A stretch of DNA of 22,129 bases from Halovenus sp. (lineage in GTDB: Archaea; Halobacteriota; Halobacteria; Halobacteriales; Haloarculaceae): positions 1-22,129 of the forward strand of contig PUNZ01000054.1 in NCBI GenBank assembly GCA_003551945.1. The letters run 5' to 3'. Below the pieces are notes generated by a model, which ran no database searches, had not been told where the DNA came from, and was given only the letters and a program-made list of their open reading frames with translations. Within the stretch, counting starts at the first letter, position 1, and each line of letters opens with the position of its first letter. The translations under genes and the position numbers were made by a program. Positions 1 to 8,719 of this stretch are shown here, piece by piece.

Positions 1-201
1 CGGAAGGAATTCTCGTTTTTCGCTCCCTCTGGGGAAGACATGACGGAAATAAAATCGCTCATTGTCGCGGTCAAACCGGTACGTAATCGGGACAGAGTAC
101 GGACCCGTTGACCCAGTCATCGACATCACTGCCGTCTGGTGCTCCTCGAGAAAGTCATAAATCTCTTCATCACTCATTTTTGCCTGTTGTGCAAGTGTCA
201 T
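1..201 (-). CDS. Pyridoxamine 5'-phosphate oxidase-like flavin-binding protein (3' end outside window)
   Basis: This is the N-terminal 67 residues of a minus-strand gene that runs off the left edge. After MTLAQQAKMSDEEIYDFLEE comes the pattern MSMTGSTGPYSVPITYRFD and then ERFYFRHVF, the first beta strands of the split-barrel FMN-binding fold in haloarchaeal pyridoxamine-phosphate-oxidase-like proteins. Family members bind flavin or haem; the substrate cannot be told from this fragment. The ATG shares one base with the TAA stop of the universal stress protein gene upstream (TAATG), and GGAGGTG lies at 210-216 within the end of that gene. This arrangement supports start 201 over the internal ATG at 177 and suggests translational coupling. 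Family assignment is fairly sure; function is not. Confidence 0.75.
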   Translation of the reverse strand, partial: MTLAQQAKMSDEEIYDFLEEHQTAVMSMTGSTGPYSVPITYRFDRDNERFYFRHVFPRGSEKREFLP

Positions 202-785
202 TACTTGTTCACCTCCAGTTTGCTAAAGGCATCAGAAGCAGCAGGTCCACCGCAGAGAATACAGCCTTTTTCTTCGAGCGCTTCTTTTGTTTCGGTTGTG
301 ATTTTCAAGCTACTATCACATTGACTGCAGTAAAATTGGTATGTCGCATCGGCTGGTCCAGCGAATACTGGTTGGGTTGTTTCACCAACTGAGAGCACTG
401 GTGCTGCTGATTTCTTCGAAACACATTGCGTCGTACTGCCATGGAAAAGTCGGTCGAGTCGGCCACCGGTTGTCGTCCCCATGATAATCAGGTCAACATC
501 TCGTTCCTGTGCATACTCGACAATCGTATCACACGGGTCACCAGACCGAATCTCCGTCGTGACGGCAACACCTTCTGTATCTCCCGTCTCTTTCATCTCT
601 TTGAGCGTTGCTTCCGCTTCCCCTTCTGGGTCAGCACGTATCCGGTCACGCGTCGTGACGCCTTCTGAGAGGACAGCTAGCCCGTGGACAGTTGCGTTAA
701 GCGAGCGTGCTAACCCAAGTCCATGGTCAGCTGCTCGCTGTCCGAGCTCACTCCCGTCTGTGGCAATCAGGATGTCTCGATACAT
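201..785 (-). CDS. Universal stress protein (UspA family) with C-terminal zinc ribbon
   Basis: The first ~140 residues form a UspA nucleotide-binding alpha/beta domain: MYRDILIATDGS at the N-terminus, VDLIIMGTTTGGRLDRLFHGS in the G-2X-G-9X-G(S/T) loop region, and a final APVLSV strand. A ~50-residue tail carries two CxxC knuckles (YCSQC and GCILCGG), a likely zinc ribbon that ordinary UspA proteins lack. Start choice is open. ATG 785 begins exactly where the family begins. An in-frame ATG at 812 adds MSLWYVVAG and lies 28 nt from a TATA-like GTATAAATTAC at 835-845, which suits a leaderless start there. The TAA stop overlaps the next ATG by one base, so the two genes are probably one operon. 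Stress role is inferred from the family. Confidence 0.85.
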   Translation of the reverse strand: MYRDILIATDGSELGQRAADHGLGLARSLNATVHGLAVLSEGVTTRDRIRADPEGEAEATLKEMKETGDTEGVAVTTEIRSGDPCDTIVEYAQERDVDLIIMGTTTGGRLDRLFHGSTTQCVSKKSAAPVLSVGETTQPVFAGPADATYQFYCSQCDSSLKITTETKEALEEKGCILCGGPAASDAFSKLEVNK

Positions 786-922
786 GCCTGCTACTACGTA
801 CCACAGACTCATATGTTGAATCCTGTTATATCCTGTAATTTATACTGGTCCTCTGTTGAGGTGGAAAAATAGCAACAGTAGCAAACTAACACTACTTTTC
901 AGGCGTCTCTATCGATTCTGGG

Positions 923-2947
923 TTATCCTGACAGCTCGACGCCGAGTGCGGACAGCAACGCGCTCTGTGCCTGAATCCGTTCGCCGGCGAGGAACTCAAT
1001 TCGACCGCTTCGAGCACCTCGGGAATCAAGTGCTGCCTTCGGTGCAGCGTTTCGTGCTGTTTCAACAATCGCGGTCACATCGATGCTCTCGTCTCCGCGG
1101 ATATAGGCTTCATCTTCATCGACACCGACAATTGCCGCAACATCTTCGCTATGGCGACGGTATAGCTCATCGAGCAACAACTCTGTCGGCGGGAACTCAA
1201 ACCGGTGTGTGTAGCTCGCAGTATCGAGCACCAACACCTTGCCTGCATCCGTTTCATGTTCTTCCAGATGCGCCTCAGCTGTCTCAGTTGCGGTCTCAAC
1301 TCGTTTCTGGAACTGCTCGCTGATATGCTCTGCAAGACCAACATCCGATTCATCTGCAAAGAGGAGGTCGATAATCAGCTCTCGTTTGTCCTGATATGAC
1401 TGGTAATGGGCTTCGAGTGCAACAGCCTCACGAAGCGCACGAACGGCGGATTGGTCGTACCCCGCGTCTGTTGCCAGCTGTTCGTAGATTGCTGGAACGT
1501 CGTCCCAGAAACTCACCGCTGGCAGGTGGAGCAGTTCGTCACGGACGGCCTCGTTGACATGGGCTGCAACTGTCGTTGCCAATACGGTCGTTGTCGTCTC
1601 GCCAGCCGTTGCAGGTGCAACTGCAACATCAACGGCGGCAGTCACGTCCGCTGCAACTGGCTGGTCATCGATAAGGACTCGGCGGGCACCGTACACATCC
1701 AACAGGTCGTATCCATCCACGGATTCTGCAGAGCCGCCAACTGCGACGAAGACAAAAAGCGGGACCTGTTCGTTGTGGCGGTCTTTCGCTGAAAGCATCA
1801 TCGTCACATCACGGGTCGCATCGTTCATGTCGTAGACTGACCCCTCTACCGGACGACGTTCAAAGTAGTGATACTCCGCATCTGGGTCTTGATGCTGGTC
1901 ACGAATCAACGGAAGTGTTGCCCGTTCAAGTGCTGCACTGGAGGCATAACCATCCGCTGTGGCACCGTGTCGGACAACGATTGGTCGCCCTTCGATGACC
2001 GCTCGTCGGATTGCTGTAGCGGCGTCTCGTAGCTCCGTTGTGAGCCCTTCAACAACATCATCCGCTGCAATTGGTTCTACTTCATCAGGTCGGGCGCGGT
2101 TGCGCAGCGCCGTGGCCATCCGCTCGGTGACGGCCTCGGCTTGGTCATCTTCGAGCACGACGAGCGCTTCGGTCTCAACCTGCAACTCGCCGCGTCGACG
2201 CTCTACTTCCCCTTCCAATCTGACAATGTCTCCCTCACCGATTTCTGGGTAGGCACGGACGCCAGCCTCCTCAAACGCTGCACATTCGACAGTCCCCGTC
2301 TCGTCACGGAGTTCAAATACTGTCGGACCGCTCGTCTGGTGAGCGCTGGTTAACTCGCCTTCAAGTCGGACGAGTTCACCAACCTGGTCATCAAGCTCAG
2401 AAACGGTCGTTGAGAGGGGTTCTCGTGGAGTCGTTTCTGCCGGCGGTTCTGGCTCGGGCGCGGGCTCCGGTTCGTCCGTTGTCTCCGCTGTCTCCGCTTG
2501 CGTACTGCTCGTACTTGCTGTCTGTCTGATTGCACCAGCGTCTTCCTCATCGTCAGTTGCTTCTTCGGGAAGTCGTTCCTCATCCGCGCTGGGGTCATCA
2601 ATCAATGCACCTCGGAAGCGACTCTTTTTCTGTCGAATTGACCATCCCAAGTCAATATTTCCGTTGTCTCGGACGCTTTTAACCTTGACATAGACCGTGT
2701 CTCCCGGTTCTAAGTCGATGCTATCGATGCGTTTATCCAGTTCACTTTTGTGCAACAGTCCAGTTACGTGGTCGCCAATGTCGATGAAAATGCCAAACTC
2801 GGCAAATCCATCAACCGTGCCACGGTAATACCGATTCGGGCTGAGCTGGTCGGGTTTCGTTCCCTCGAATTCGAAGACAACATCCTCTTCGTGAAGGTCA
2901 CAGACACGGCCATCCGTAGATGCGCCGCAAATGATACACGTACTCAT
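923..2947 (-). CDS. RecJ-like DHH-fold protein with zinc finger, S1 and OB domains; catalytic motifs degenerate
   Basis: A protein of 674 aa. Residues 4-19 form a CIIC...CDLH zinc knuckle. Residues ~35-105 are an S1 RNA/DNA-binding domain (YYRGTVDGFAEFGIFIDIG). Residues ~118-182 are an acidic, Glu/Pro/Thr-rich linker. Residues ~190-265 are an OB fold (VRLEGELTS...VFELRDETGTVECAAF). From ~305 on it matches archaeal RecJ-type DHH phosphoesterases. The catalytic signatures are poor: motif I (normally HADADGY) reads GATADGY at 328-334, the DHH motif reads DDQ at 427-429, and no GGGH is seen near 635-650. It may therefore be a structural, Cdc45/RecJ2-like nucleic-acid-binding protein rather than a nuclease. 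It lies 79 bp downstream of alaS and has its own TATA-like box (CCTAAAAC on plus, 2970-2977), 27 nt from the ATG. Confidence 0.85.
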   Translation of the reverse strand: MSTCIICGASTDGRVCDLHEEDVVFEFEGTKPDQLSPNRYYRGTVDGFAEFGIFIDIGDHVTGLLHKSELDKRIDSIDLEPGDTVYVKVKSVRDNGNIDLGWSIRQKKSRFRGALIDDPSADEERLPEEATDDEEDAGAIRQTASTSSTQAETAETTDEPEPAPEPEPPAETTPREPLSTTVSELDDQVGELVRLEGELTSAHQTSGPTVFELRDETGTVECAAFEEAGVRAYPEIGEGDIVRLEGEVERRRGELQVETEALVVLEDDQAEAVTERMATALRNRARPDEVEPIAADDVVEGLTTELRDAATAIRRAVIEGRPIVVRHGATADGYASSAALERATLPLIRDQHQDPDAEYHYFERRPVEGSVYDMNDATRDVTMMLSAKDRHNEQVPLFVFVAVGGSAESVDGYDLLDVYGARRVLIDDQPVAADVTAAVDVAVAPATAGETTTTVLATTVAAHVNEAVRDELLHLPAVSFWDDVPAIYEQLATDAGYDQSAVRALREAVALEAHYQSYQDKRELIIDLLFADESDVGLAEHISEQFQKRVETATETAEAHLEEHETDAGKVLVLDTASYTHRFEFPPTELLLDELYRRHSEDVAAIVGVDEDEAYIRGDESIDVTAIVETARNAAPKAALDSRGARSGRIEFLAGERIQAQSALLSALGVELSG

Positions 2948-3026
2948 TTACTCGTGAATACATTCCCGTCCTAAAACGATTGTCGAATTACGTGCGACAG
3001 TGCGCACCCTCGCCACACCCCGACAG

Positions 3027-5804
3027 TCAGTTCCCGAGCGATTCTTTGAGCAACGCCGGGACCGACTCAAGTGCCTCATCAAGTGCGTCGGCGTCAGGGC
3101 CACCACCCTGTGCAAAGTCCGGGGGACCGCCACCACCACCACCGACGCGCTCTGCGAGTTCGCCAACTAACTGCCCTGCATTAAGCGCAACTCCATCAGG
3201 GACGGCAACGACAAACTGCGCACCGTCAGCACCGGAGCCGATAACAGCGACGTTGCCTTCATCAACGAGTGCGTTAGCCGTTGCTCTGAGTTCGTCCATA
3301 TCCCCATCCAGTCGCTGGATGATTGCTGTCGCCTCGTCAAGTTCGACTTCTTCACCGCTTGTGCCACCACTTGCACGGACGGCGGCAAGCTCCTCTTTGA
3401 GCTCGTCAATCTGCTTTCCACGAGCTTTCCATTCTTCGAAAAAGCGCTCTGCAGTCTCCGGGACCTCTGGTGGACTCACAGCAAGGATGTCGGCCGTTTC
3501 TGCAAGCGTCTTTTCCGTCTGTTGCATCGCTTCGATAGCGGCATCCCCCGCTGCGAACGTAAACCGGACGACCCCATCTTGGATACGCTCCGTACTCAGC
3601 ACGCTGATTGCACCAATTTCCCCGGTCGAACTGACATGAGTTCCACCACAGGCTTGTGTATCCTCCTCTGCGTGAATCAATCGGATTTGTTCACCGCTGG
3701 GAATTCCTCCCTGATAAATATCGAAGCCGTAGGTTTCCTCTGCTTCGTTCCGGTCAAGCCACTCTTGGGTGACTGAGGCGTTTTTCATCACCAACTCGTT
3801 TGCTCTGCGCTCAATCTCACGCACTTGCTCATCTGTTACTGACTGGAAGTGTTTCAGATCAATTCGCGCGCTGTCGGTTGCTTTTTGCGCACCAGCCTGT
3901 CTGATGTGGTCACCGAGAACCGCGCGAGCAGCATGGCCGACCAGATGTGTCGCCGTGTGATGTCGCATGAGTCGTTTCCGGCGTGTCGTCTCTAATTGCC
4001 CACGGACAAATTCGCCCTTGCCTGGGTCTGCATCCGTTCGGTGGACGACCACATCGCCGATAAGTTGGACGTCAACGACATCGGCCGTCACATCATCGGT
4101 TGTGAGCGTTCCATGGTCTGCGGGTTGTCCACCACCCTCCGGATAGAACATCGTCTGGTCAAGCACCACGTCATAGCCATCCTCTCGCTCAAAGACGTCG
4201 AGGACCATCGCTTCAAACGAAAATCGCTGCTGGTCATCATAATACAGCCTGTCCGTTTCGGGAAGGTCCGCAAACTCGGCTTCATGCTGCGTGTCAACAT
4301 CGGTCTCTTGCTCGTCCGCCTCATCTTCATGTTGTGCAGCGACCAACGAATAGAAATCGTCAGGAATGTCGACTGTTGCACCATACTCGGTTGCTATCTC
4401 CGCAACCATATCGGGCTGCAGTCCGTGTGAATCGTACAATTCGATGAGCGTCTGGGTCGGAATTGGCTCGCCGGACTCAGCATGGTCTTGTGCCAACGAT
4501 TCGACCCGGCGACCTCCTCGTTCGAGCGTTTCCCGGTACCGTTCGACTTCCGTTCTGACTACTTCCCGAATCGTATCGCGGTTTTGATAGCCTAATCGCT
4601 CGGCCTGCATATCGACGAGTTTGTCGAGCGGTGCATCGACGCCCACGGTATCACAGAGTCGTTTTGTTCGCCGAAGGACCATTCGTGCGAGATATCCTGT
4701 CCCAACGTTTGAGGGCACAATTTCGTCGCCAAACATGTAGGCGAGCGTTCGGGAGTGGTCTGCAATAGCGTAAATCTGCTCGAGCGGTTCAACGAGCGCA
4801 CGAAGCGTGTCAGTCTCGACACCAAGCTTCTCGGCAATTTCTCCGCGTGCCGCTTCAACGTCATCAACATCGTCGATATCAAGATTGCCAGAGAGGCGAG
4901 CGGCATCGTTGACAAGTTGCTCTTCCGAATCGCTCAAGGAAATGTCCGCATTCTCACGAAGGAAGGTAATCATTTCCGGATAGACTGCCTCGTACACTGT
5001 CGGCGTCCCTTGACTAATCCAGGTCCACCGTTCGAGCCCATAGCCAGTATCGACCACATAGGTGTCCATCTCGCTGTATCGGTTTCCGTCTTTAAGCAGA
5101 TATTCACCATCAGGGTCCTGTTCGAGCGACATAAAGACAAGCGTCGCCAATTCAAGCCCTCGATAAATTACCTCAATCGCGGGTCCAGCATTTCCACCGC
5201 CAACCCATGGGTCCTCAATGTACGTGACCTGTTCCATATCTGCACCAAGTTCTTCAAGCAATTGCTCGCAGTACCTGACGGTCTCGCTTTTCCAATATAC
5301 TTCCCCTTCGTACGCGTACCCGTCAGCATCGTCACGCGCATTGAACGCATGATGAGCCATCATCTCGAACGCCATCGTGTGGCGCCCCGTTTTTCCAACG
5401 TTATCGATATCTTGCATTCGGATACACGGCTGGCTAATTGTGAGTGGATTTGCTGGCGGTGGTGTCTGTCCGCTCGTAATCAACGGCTGGAAATCGTAAA
5501 TGGATGCTTGCGTCAACAGAACATCATCGCGCCAGCGGTTTGCTGCGACAGGATACGGGTCGATTCGCTCGTGCCCGTTTCGCTCGAAAAAGGAGAGAAA
5601 CGCTTCGCGCATCTCCTCTAACGTGTACTCCTTTTCGAACCCCGGGTCGTCGATGAACTGGTATGTCTCACACGGGGGCTCACCACAGGAGTCGCGGTCC
5701 TCATCGCGTGTCCAGTACATTGCTCCGCACTTTGGGCATTCCTTTCGGTGAAAGCCCTCCTCCGCGAAGTACTCAAGTTTATACGCGTCCTCAAGGTCGC
5801 TCAT
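3027..5804 (-). CDS. alaS: Alanyl-tRNA synthetase, archaeal type
   Basis: Charges tRNA-Ala with alanine in the cytoplasm and hydrolyses mis-charged Ser/Gly-tRNA. At 925 aa it is a normal length for archaeal AlaRS. Start MSDLEDAYKLEYF is preferred over an upstream in-frame ATG at 5864 because it matches the family N-terminus. Residues 23-45 carry CPKC...C...C, the archaeal zinc element. The class II core follows, with RHTMAFEMMAHHAF and DTGYGLERWTW. The editing domain has FYPEGGGQPADHG, HTATH at 616-620 and CGGTH at 719-723, the zinc/editing ligands. The C-Ala domain ends in a glycine-rich GGGGGGPPDFAQGGG stretch as in other AlaRS. A TATA-like box (cgtaaaac on plus, 5833-5840) lies ~32 nt upstream; rfcA ends 78 bp upstream on the same strand. 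Confidence 0.97.
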   Translation of the reverse strand: MSDLEDAYKLEYFAEEGFHRKECPKCGAMYWTRDEDRDSCGEPPCETYQFIDDPGFEKEYTLEEMREAFLSFFERNGHERIDPYPVAANRWRDDVLLTQASIYDFQPLITSGQTPPPANPLTISQPCIRMQDIDNVGKTGRHTMAFEMMAHHAFNARDDADGYAYEGEVYWKSETVRYCEQLLEELGADMEQVTYIEDPWVGGGNAGPAIEVIYRGLELATLVFMSLEQDPDGEYLLKDGNRYSEMDTYVVDTGYGLERWTWISQGTPTVYEAVYPEMITFLRENADISLSDSEEQLVNDAARLSGNLDIDDVDDVEAARGEIAEKLGVETDTLRALVEPLEQIYAIADHSRTLAYMFGDEIVPSNVGTGYLARMVLRRTKRLCDTVGVDAPLDKLVDMQAERLGYQNRDTIREVVRTEVERYRETLERGGRRVESLAQDHAESGEPIPTQTLIELYDSHGLQPDMVAEIATEYGATVDIPDDFYSLVAAQHEDEADEQETDVDTQHEAEFADLPETDRLYYDDQQRFSFEAMVLDVFEREDGYDVVLDQTMFYPEGGGQPADHGTLTTDDVTADVVDVQLIGDVVVHRTDADPGKGEFVRGQLETTRRKRLMRHHTATHLVGHAARAVLGDHIRQAGAQKATDSARIDLKHFQSVTDEQVREIERRANELVMKNASVTQEWLDRNEAEETYGFDIYQGGIPSGEQIRLIHAEEDTQACGGTHVSSTGEIGAISVLSTERIQDGVVRFTFAAGDAAIEAMQQTEKTLAETADILAVSPPEVPETAERFFEEWKARGKQIDELKEELAAVRASGGTSGEEVELDEATAIIQRLDGDMDELRATANALVDEGNVAVIGSGADGAQFVVAVPDGVALNAGQLVGELAERVGGGGGGPPDFAQGGGPDADALDEALESVPALLKESLGN

Positions 5805-5882
5805 TCGTTGATTAAAAAATGGAAAACCTGCGCGTAAAACTGTTCCGAAGGCATGCACACGCACAGACGAGCATAGATGCCG

Positions 5883-6857
5883 TCAGGAACTGAGTGAAAC
5901 AGAGGCAAGCAGCGCTTCGAGTTGGATTCGTTCGTTTGCTCCTGTTGTTATCCGGTAATCCGCTTCACCAATTCGGTCAAGCAACCGAACTGCCGCTTCG
6001 TCATCAAGTTCAAACTCCCAGACAGACCGGTGTAACTGGTCGATGATATCACCTCCGGCAATCCCCTCATCCGTCAGCAAGCGGTCGAGTTGTGACCGAG
6101 CACCAGTGAAATCGCCATCAAGGGCTCGCGTCACCATCTCCTCAATTTCCTCCGGGCGTGCGGTGCTGGTAATCTCGAAGACTGCCTCCTCATCTACAAC
6201 TTGCCCTGTTACTGCGGCTGCCTGCAACCCGTTGATGGCCGCGCGCATGTCGCCGCCAGCGACATATACCAGAGCGTCAATCCCAGCGTCGGTCAACTCA
6301 ATACCCTCCGTTGCTGCGATTTCTCGGACCTGGTGTTCTATCGCGTCATCAGGCAGGGGGCCAAACCGGAACACTGCACACCGTGACTGGATTGGATCAA
6401 TAATCTGTGACGAGTAGTTACACGAGAGAATAAACCGAACGTTGTTTGAGAACTGCTCCATCGTTCGGCGAAGCGCTGATTGTGCATCGGAAGTGAGTGC
6501 ATCTGCTTCATCGAGAAAGATTATTCGGTAATTGTATCCCCCAAAGGATGTCCGAGCAAAGCTCTTGACCCGGTCACGTACAACATCAATACCCCGTTCG
6601 TCCGAAGCATTCAGTTCGAGGAAATTTTCTTCCCAGTCGTCGCCATACAGTTCACGGGCAATCGCGATAGCCGAGGTGGTTTTCCCGACGCCTGCTGGCC
6701 CTGAAAAGAGCATATGTGACAGGTCATCACGGTCAACGTAGCTCTGTAAGCGTTCGGTAATTGCCTCCTGTCCAACCACTTCTGAAAGCCGTTGTGGGCG
6801 GTATTTTTCTAGCCAAATTTTCTCTCGGCCACCCTGTGACTGCTCGACCTCGCTCAT
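5883..6857 (-). CDS. rfcA: Replication factor C small subunit
   Basis: Small subunit of the AAA+ clamp loader that opens and loads PCNA at primer-template junctions. The 324-aa protein starts KIWLEKYRPQRLSEVVGQ (RFC box II). It has Walker A GPAGVGKT, Walker B FLDEADAL, sensor 1 FILSCNYSSQII, the arginine-finger SRC motif (QSRCAVFRF) and sensor 2 GGDMRAAINGLQ, followed by the helical collar domain. The start at 6857 (MSEVEQSQ) is preferred over the ATG at 6917: a TATA box (GATAAAG on plus, 6882-6888) lies 28 nt upstream, and the extension has no family counterpart. The gene is transcribed away from the histidine kinase gene, 130 bp apart. Large subunit rfcB is not in the window. Haloarchaea often have two small-subunit genes, so the A suffix is from family resemblance only. 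Confidence 0.95.
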   Translation of the reverse strand: MSEVEQSQGGREKIWLEKYRPQRLSEVVGQEAITERLQSYVDRDDLSHMLFSGPAGVGKTTSAIAIARELYGDDWEENFLELNASDERGIDVVRDRVKSFARTSFGGYNYRIIFLDEADALTSDAQSALRRTMEQFSNNVRFILSCNYSSQIIDPIQSRCAVFRFGPLPDDAIEHQVREIAATEGIELTDAGIDALVYVAGGDMRAAINGLQAAAVTGQVVDEEAVFEITSTARPEEIEEMVTRALDGDFTGARSQLDRLLTDEGIAGGDIIDQLHRSVWEFELDDEAAVRLLDRIGEADYRITTGANERIQLEALLASVSLSS

Positions 6858-6881
6858 GGCAGAACCGAAGAACGGTATCCT

Positions 6882-6888
6882 GATAAAG
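6882..6888 (-). promoter_or_regulatory. TATA box of rfcA
   Basis: CTTTATC on the minus strand, centred 28 nt before the rfcA ATG. The same heptamer lies 26 nt before the SRPBCC gene start (10728-10734). This spacing leaves essentially no 5' leader. Confidence 0.6.
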
Positions 6889-6987
6889 TTCCCGAGACAG
6901 ACGGAGCGATCGGGCAAGCTTGCGGTGACTTCCCCAAATTTCTCGCGGTCGAAACAATTTTGAAATGGTGCTGAGATAGCTCATCTA

Positions 6988-8670
6988 ATGGCGATACTGG
7001 TGGGGGTCACAGCCCTAAATGTAATTACACTTATTCTCTCGCTGGTCTTCCTTTCCTACTGTTTGAACCGGTTGGCTCAGCGTGGGGCAACGTCGCTTGT
7101 TATCATGTTTGTCGGCGTGGCACTCTGGGTTGGCTCAGATCTCATCCAGTTTTTCTCAGGGCCCGAGCCACAGGCATGGGGTGGGATGACAATACGGCTT
7201 ATTGGCGTCGAAGTCACTGTTATCGGTATTTTACTTCTCGGTCTCGAGTACACCGGGCGTGACAGATACATCACACGTGGGCTGCTTGCAGTTCTTGCGG
7301 TACAACCACTCGTTGTTGTTGGCCTCTCGCTCTCTCCGTATCAGTACCTCCTTTTCGAGGCACAACCCGCTGCGGAGACGCTCTGGGGCTACGAGTTACT
7401 TCCTGGCCCACTCTGGATTGGGCACGTGCTTTACTCCTACGGGTTGGTCTATCTGGGACTTGGGATGCTTGCGCACATGATGTGGAAGGCAGAGTATGGC
7501 TACCGAATTCAAATTTTCGCGATTCTCTTTGCGATTCTCGTCCCGTTTGTCGCAAATATCGCATTTAATACAAATCTGGTTGCGGTGGATCTCACACCTG
7601 TGAGCTTTCTGGCAACGGCCATTATATTGATGTACGCAACGTTTCGCATGCGGTTGATGGATGCCATCCCGATTGCTCGCCAGACTGTGCTTGATGAGAT
7701 GGAAGACCTCGTTTTTCTTCTCGACGAACGTGGCATTGTCGCTCAGGTAAACAGGCCAGTACAGGAACGATTTACCCAAAGCACACCAATCGTTGGGACA
7801 CATATCTCGAGCTATTTTGCGGACGGGTCACTGGGTGATGCGACGATTGAACACGTTGCGGAAAACGTTTCATCGACAGTTGACAAGGAGCACCGGCGAT
7901 TTACTATCAACAAATCCGTTCTTCGAGATTACCGTGGGAACGTGCTCGCACAGGTTCTTGTCTGTCGAGATGTGACGGAACAACTCCGCCGCGAAGAACA
8001 ATTAAAGCTCTTAAAGGATGTACAGAGCCGATTCCTCCGCCATAACCTGCGCAACGAACTGAACACAATTTTGGCACACGCGGATTTGATGCGAACGGAG
8101 GCAGGCCCACCACGTGAGGAGTCATACGAGATTATAGCAAAAACAACGGACCGTCTGGTTGAATGGGGCGAAAAAGCACGAACCATTGAACAACTGGTAG
8201 ATACGACCGAACGTGTCCAATACCGAACTAGCGAAGAGATTGAGACTATCGTCTCGGAAATGCGCGAAACGTATCCTGGAGTCGAGTTTACAACAGCGTT
8301 CACAACTGATGCATGGATAATTACCGTTCCACAAATCAGTGATGCGATAGAGAATCTCATCGACAATGCAGCACGGTACAACACTCATGAGAATCCACAG
8401 GTCAGGATAACGACGGCAGTGACGGATGAAGCAGTAACGATTACTGTCGAGGACAACGGTCCTGGAATTTCAAAAGAAGAGTTGAGTGTCATCGAACGAG
8501 GGACAGAGACACAATTAGAACACAGTAGCGGATTCGGGTTGTGGCTCGTCCATTGGGTCGTGGAAAAATCAGGTGGTGATATTTCTTTCAATATAAATGG
8601 GGGAACAACAGTCACGCTCCGATTTGACCATCTCTCGACCAGTCAAAGCAGTGATAACCCACTCCCATGA
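6988..8670 (+). CDS. Sensor histidine kinase with N-terminal 7TM region and PAS domain
   Basis: A membrane-bound sensor kinase of 560 aa. Residues 1-225 contain about seven hydrophobic segments, the histidine-kinase 7TM N-terminal region common in haloarchaea. Residues ~228-333 resemble a PAS domain (DEMEDLVFLLDERGIVAQVN ... VCRDVTEQLRREEQ). The H-box is FLRHNLRNELN with His352 as expected phospho-acceptor. The ATPase domain has an N-box (IENLIDNAARYN), G1 (VEDNGPGIS) and G2 (SSGFGLWLVHWVV). All catalytic motifs look intact. No response regulator or receiver domain is adjacent, so it is an orphan; the signal is unknown. A weak box (CAATTTTGAAA, ~6955-6965) lies 28 nt upstream. radB begins 49 bp after its stop, on the same strand but with its own promoter. 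Confidence 0.93.
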   Translation: MAILVGVTALNVITLILSLVFLSYCLNRLAQRGATSLVIMFVGVALWVGSDLIQFFSGPEPQAWGGMTIRLIGVEVTVIGILLLGLEYTGRDRYITRGLLAVLAVQPLVVVGLSLSPYQYLLFEAQPAAETLWGYELLPGPLWIGHVLYSYGLVYLGLGMLAHMMWKAEYGYRIQIFAILFAILVPFVANIAFNTNLVAVDLTPVSFLATAIILMYATFRMRLMDAIPIARQTVLDEMEDLVFLLDERGIVAQVNRPVQERFTQSTPIVGTHISSYFADGSLGDATIEHVAENVSSTVDKEHRRFTINKSVLRDYRGNVLAQVLVCRDVTEQLRREEQLKLLKDVQSRFLRHNLRNELNTILAHADLMRTEAGPPREESYEIIAKTTDRLVEWGEKARTIEQLVDTTERVQYRTSEEIETIVSEMRETYPGVEFTTAFTTDAWIITVPQISDAIENLIDNAARYNTHENPQVRITTAVTDEAVTITVEDNGPGISKEELSVIERGTETQLEHSSGFGLWLVHWVVEKSGGDISFNINGGTTVTLRFDHLSTSQSSDNPLP

Positions 8671-8686
8671 CACAGGTCAGAACGAG

Positions 8687-8696
8687 AGTTTAAGTG
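8687..8696 (+). promoter_or_regulatory. TATA box of radB; supports the GTG start
   Basis: AGTTTAAGTG, centred 28 nt upstream of GTG 8720. It lies between the kinase stop (8670) and radB, and argues against starting radB at the in-frame ATG 8597 inside the kinase gene. Confidence 0.6.
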
Positions 8697-8719
8697 TAAA
8701 CCCGACCCAACACCGACCT

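Noticed and set aside
2110..2600. Low-complexity Glu/Pro/Thr-rich stretch as a possible tandem repeat
   Set aside because: It is the disordered acidic linker and adjoining OB region of the RecJ-like protein; no periodic DNA repeat is present.
4755..5621. Long open frame of 288 codons on the plus strand
   Set aside because: It lies wholly antisense to alaS, has no recognisable domain, and the opposite strand is unambiguously AlaRS.
8597..8719. 41-residue N-terminal extension of radB
   Set aside because: It would overlap the kinase gene by 74 nt and is absent from the family; GTG 8720 has a correctly spaced TATA box.
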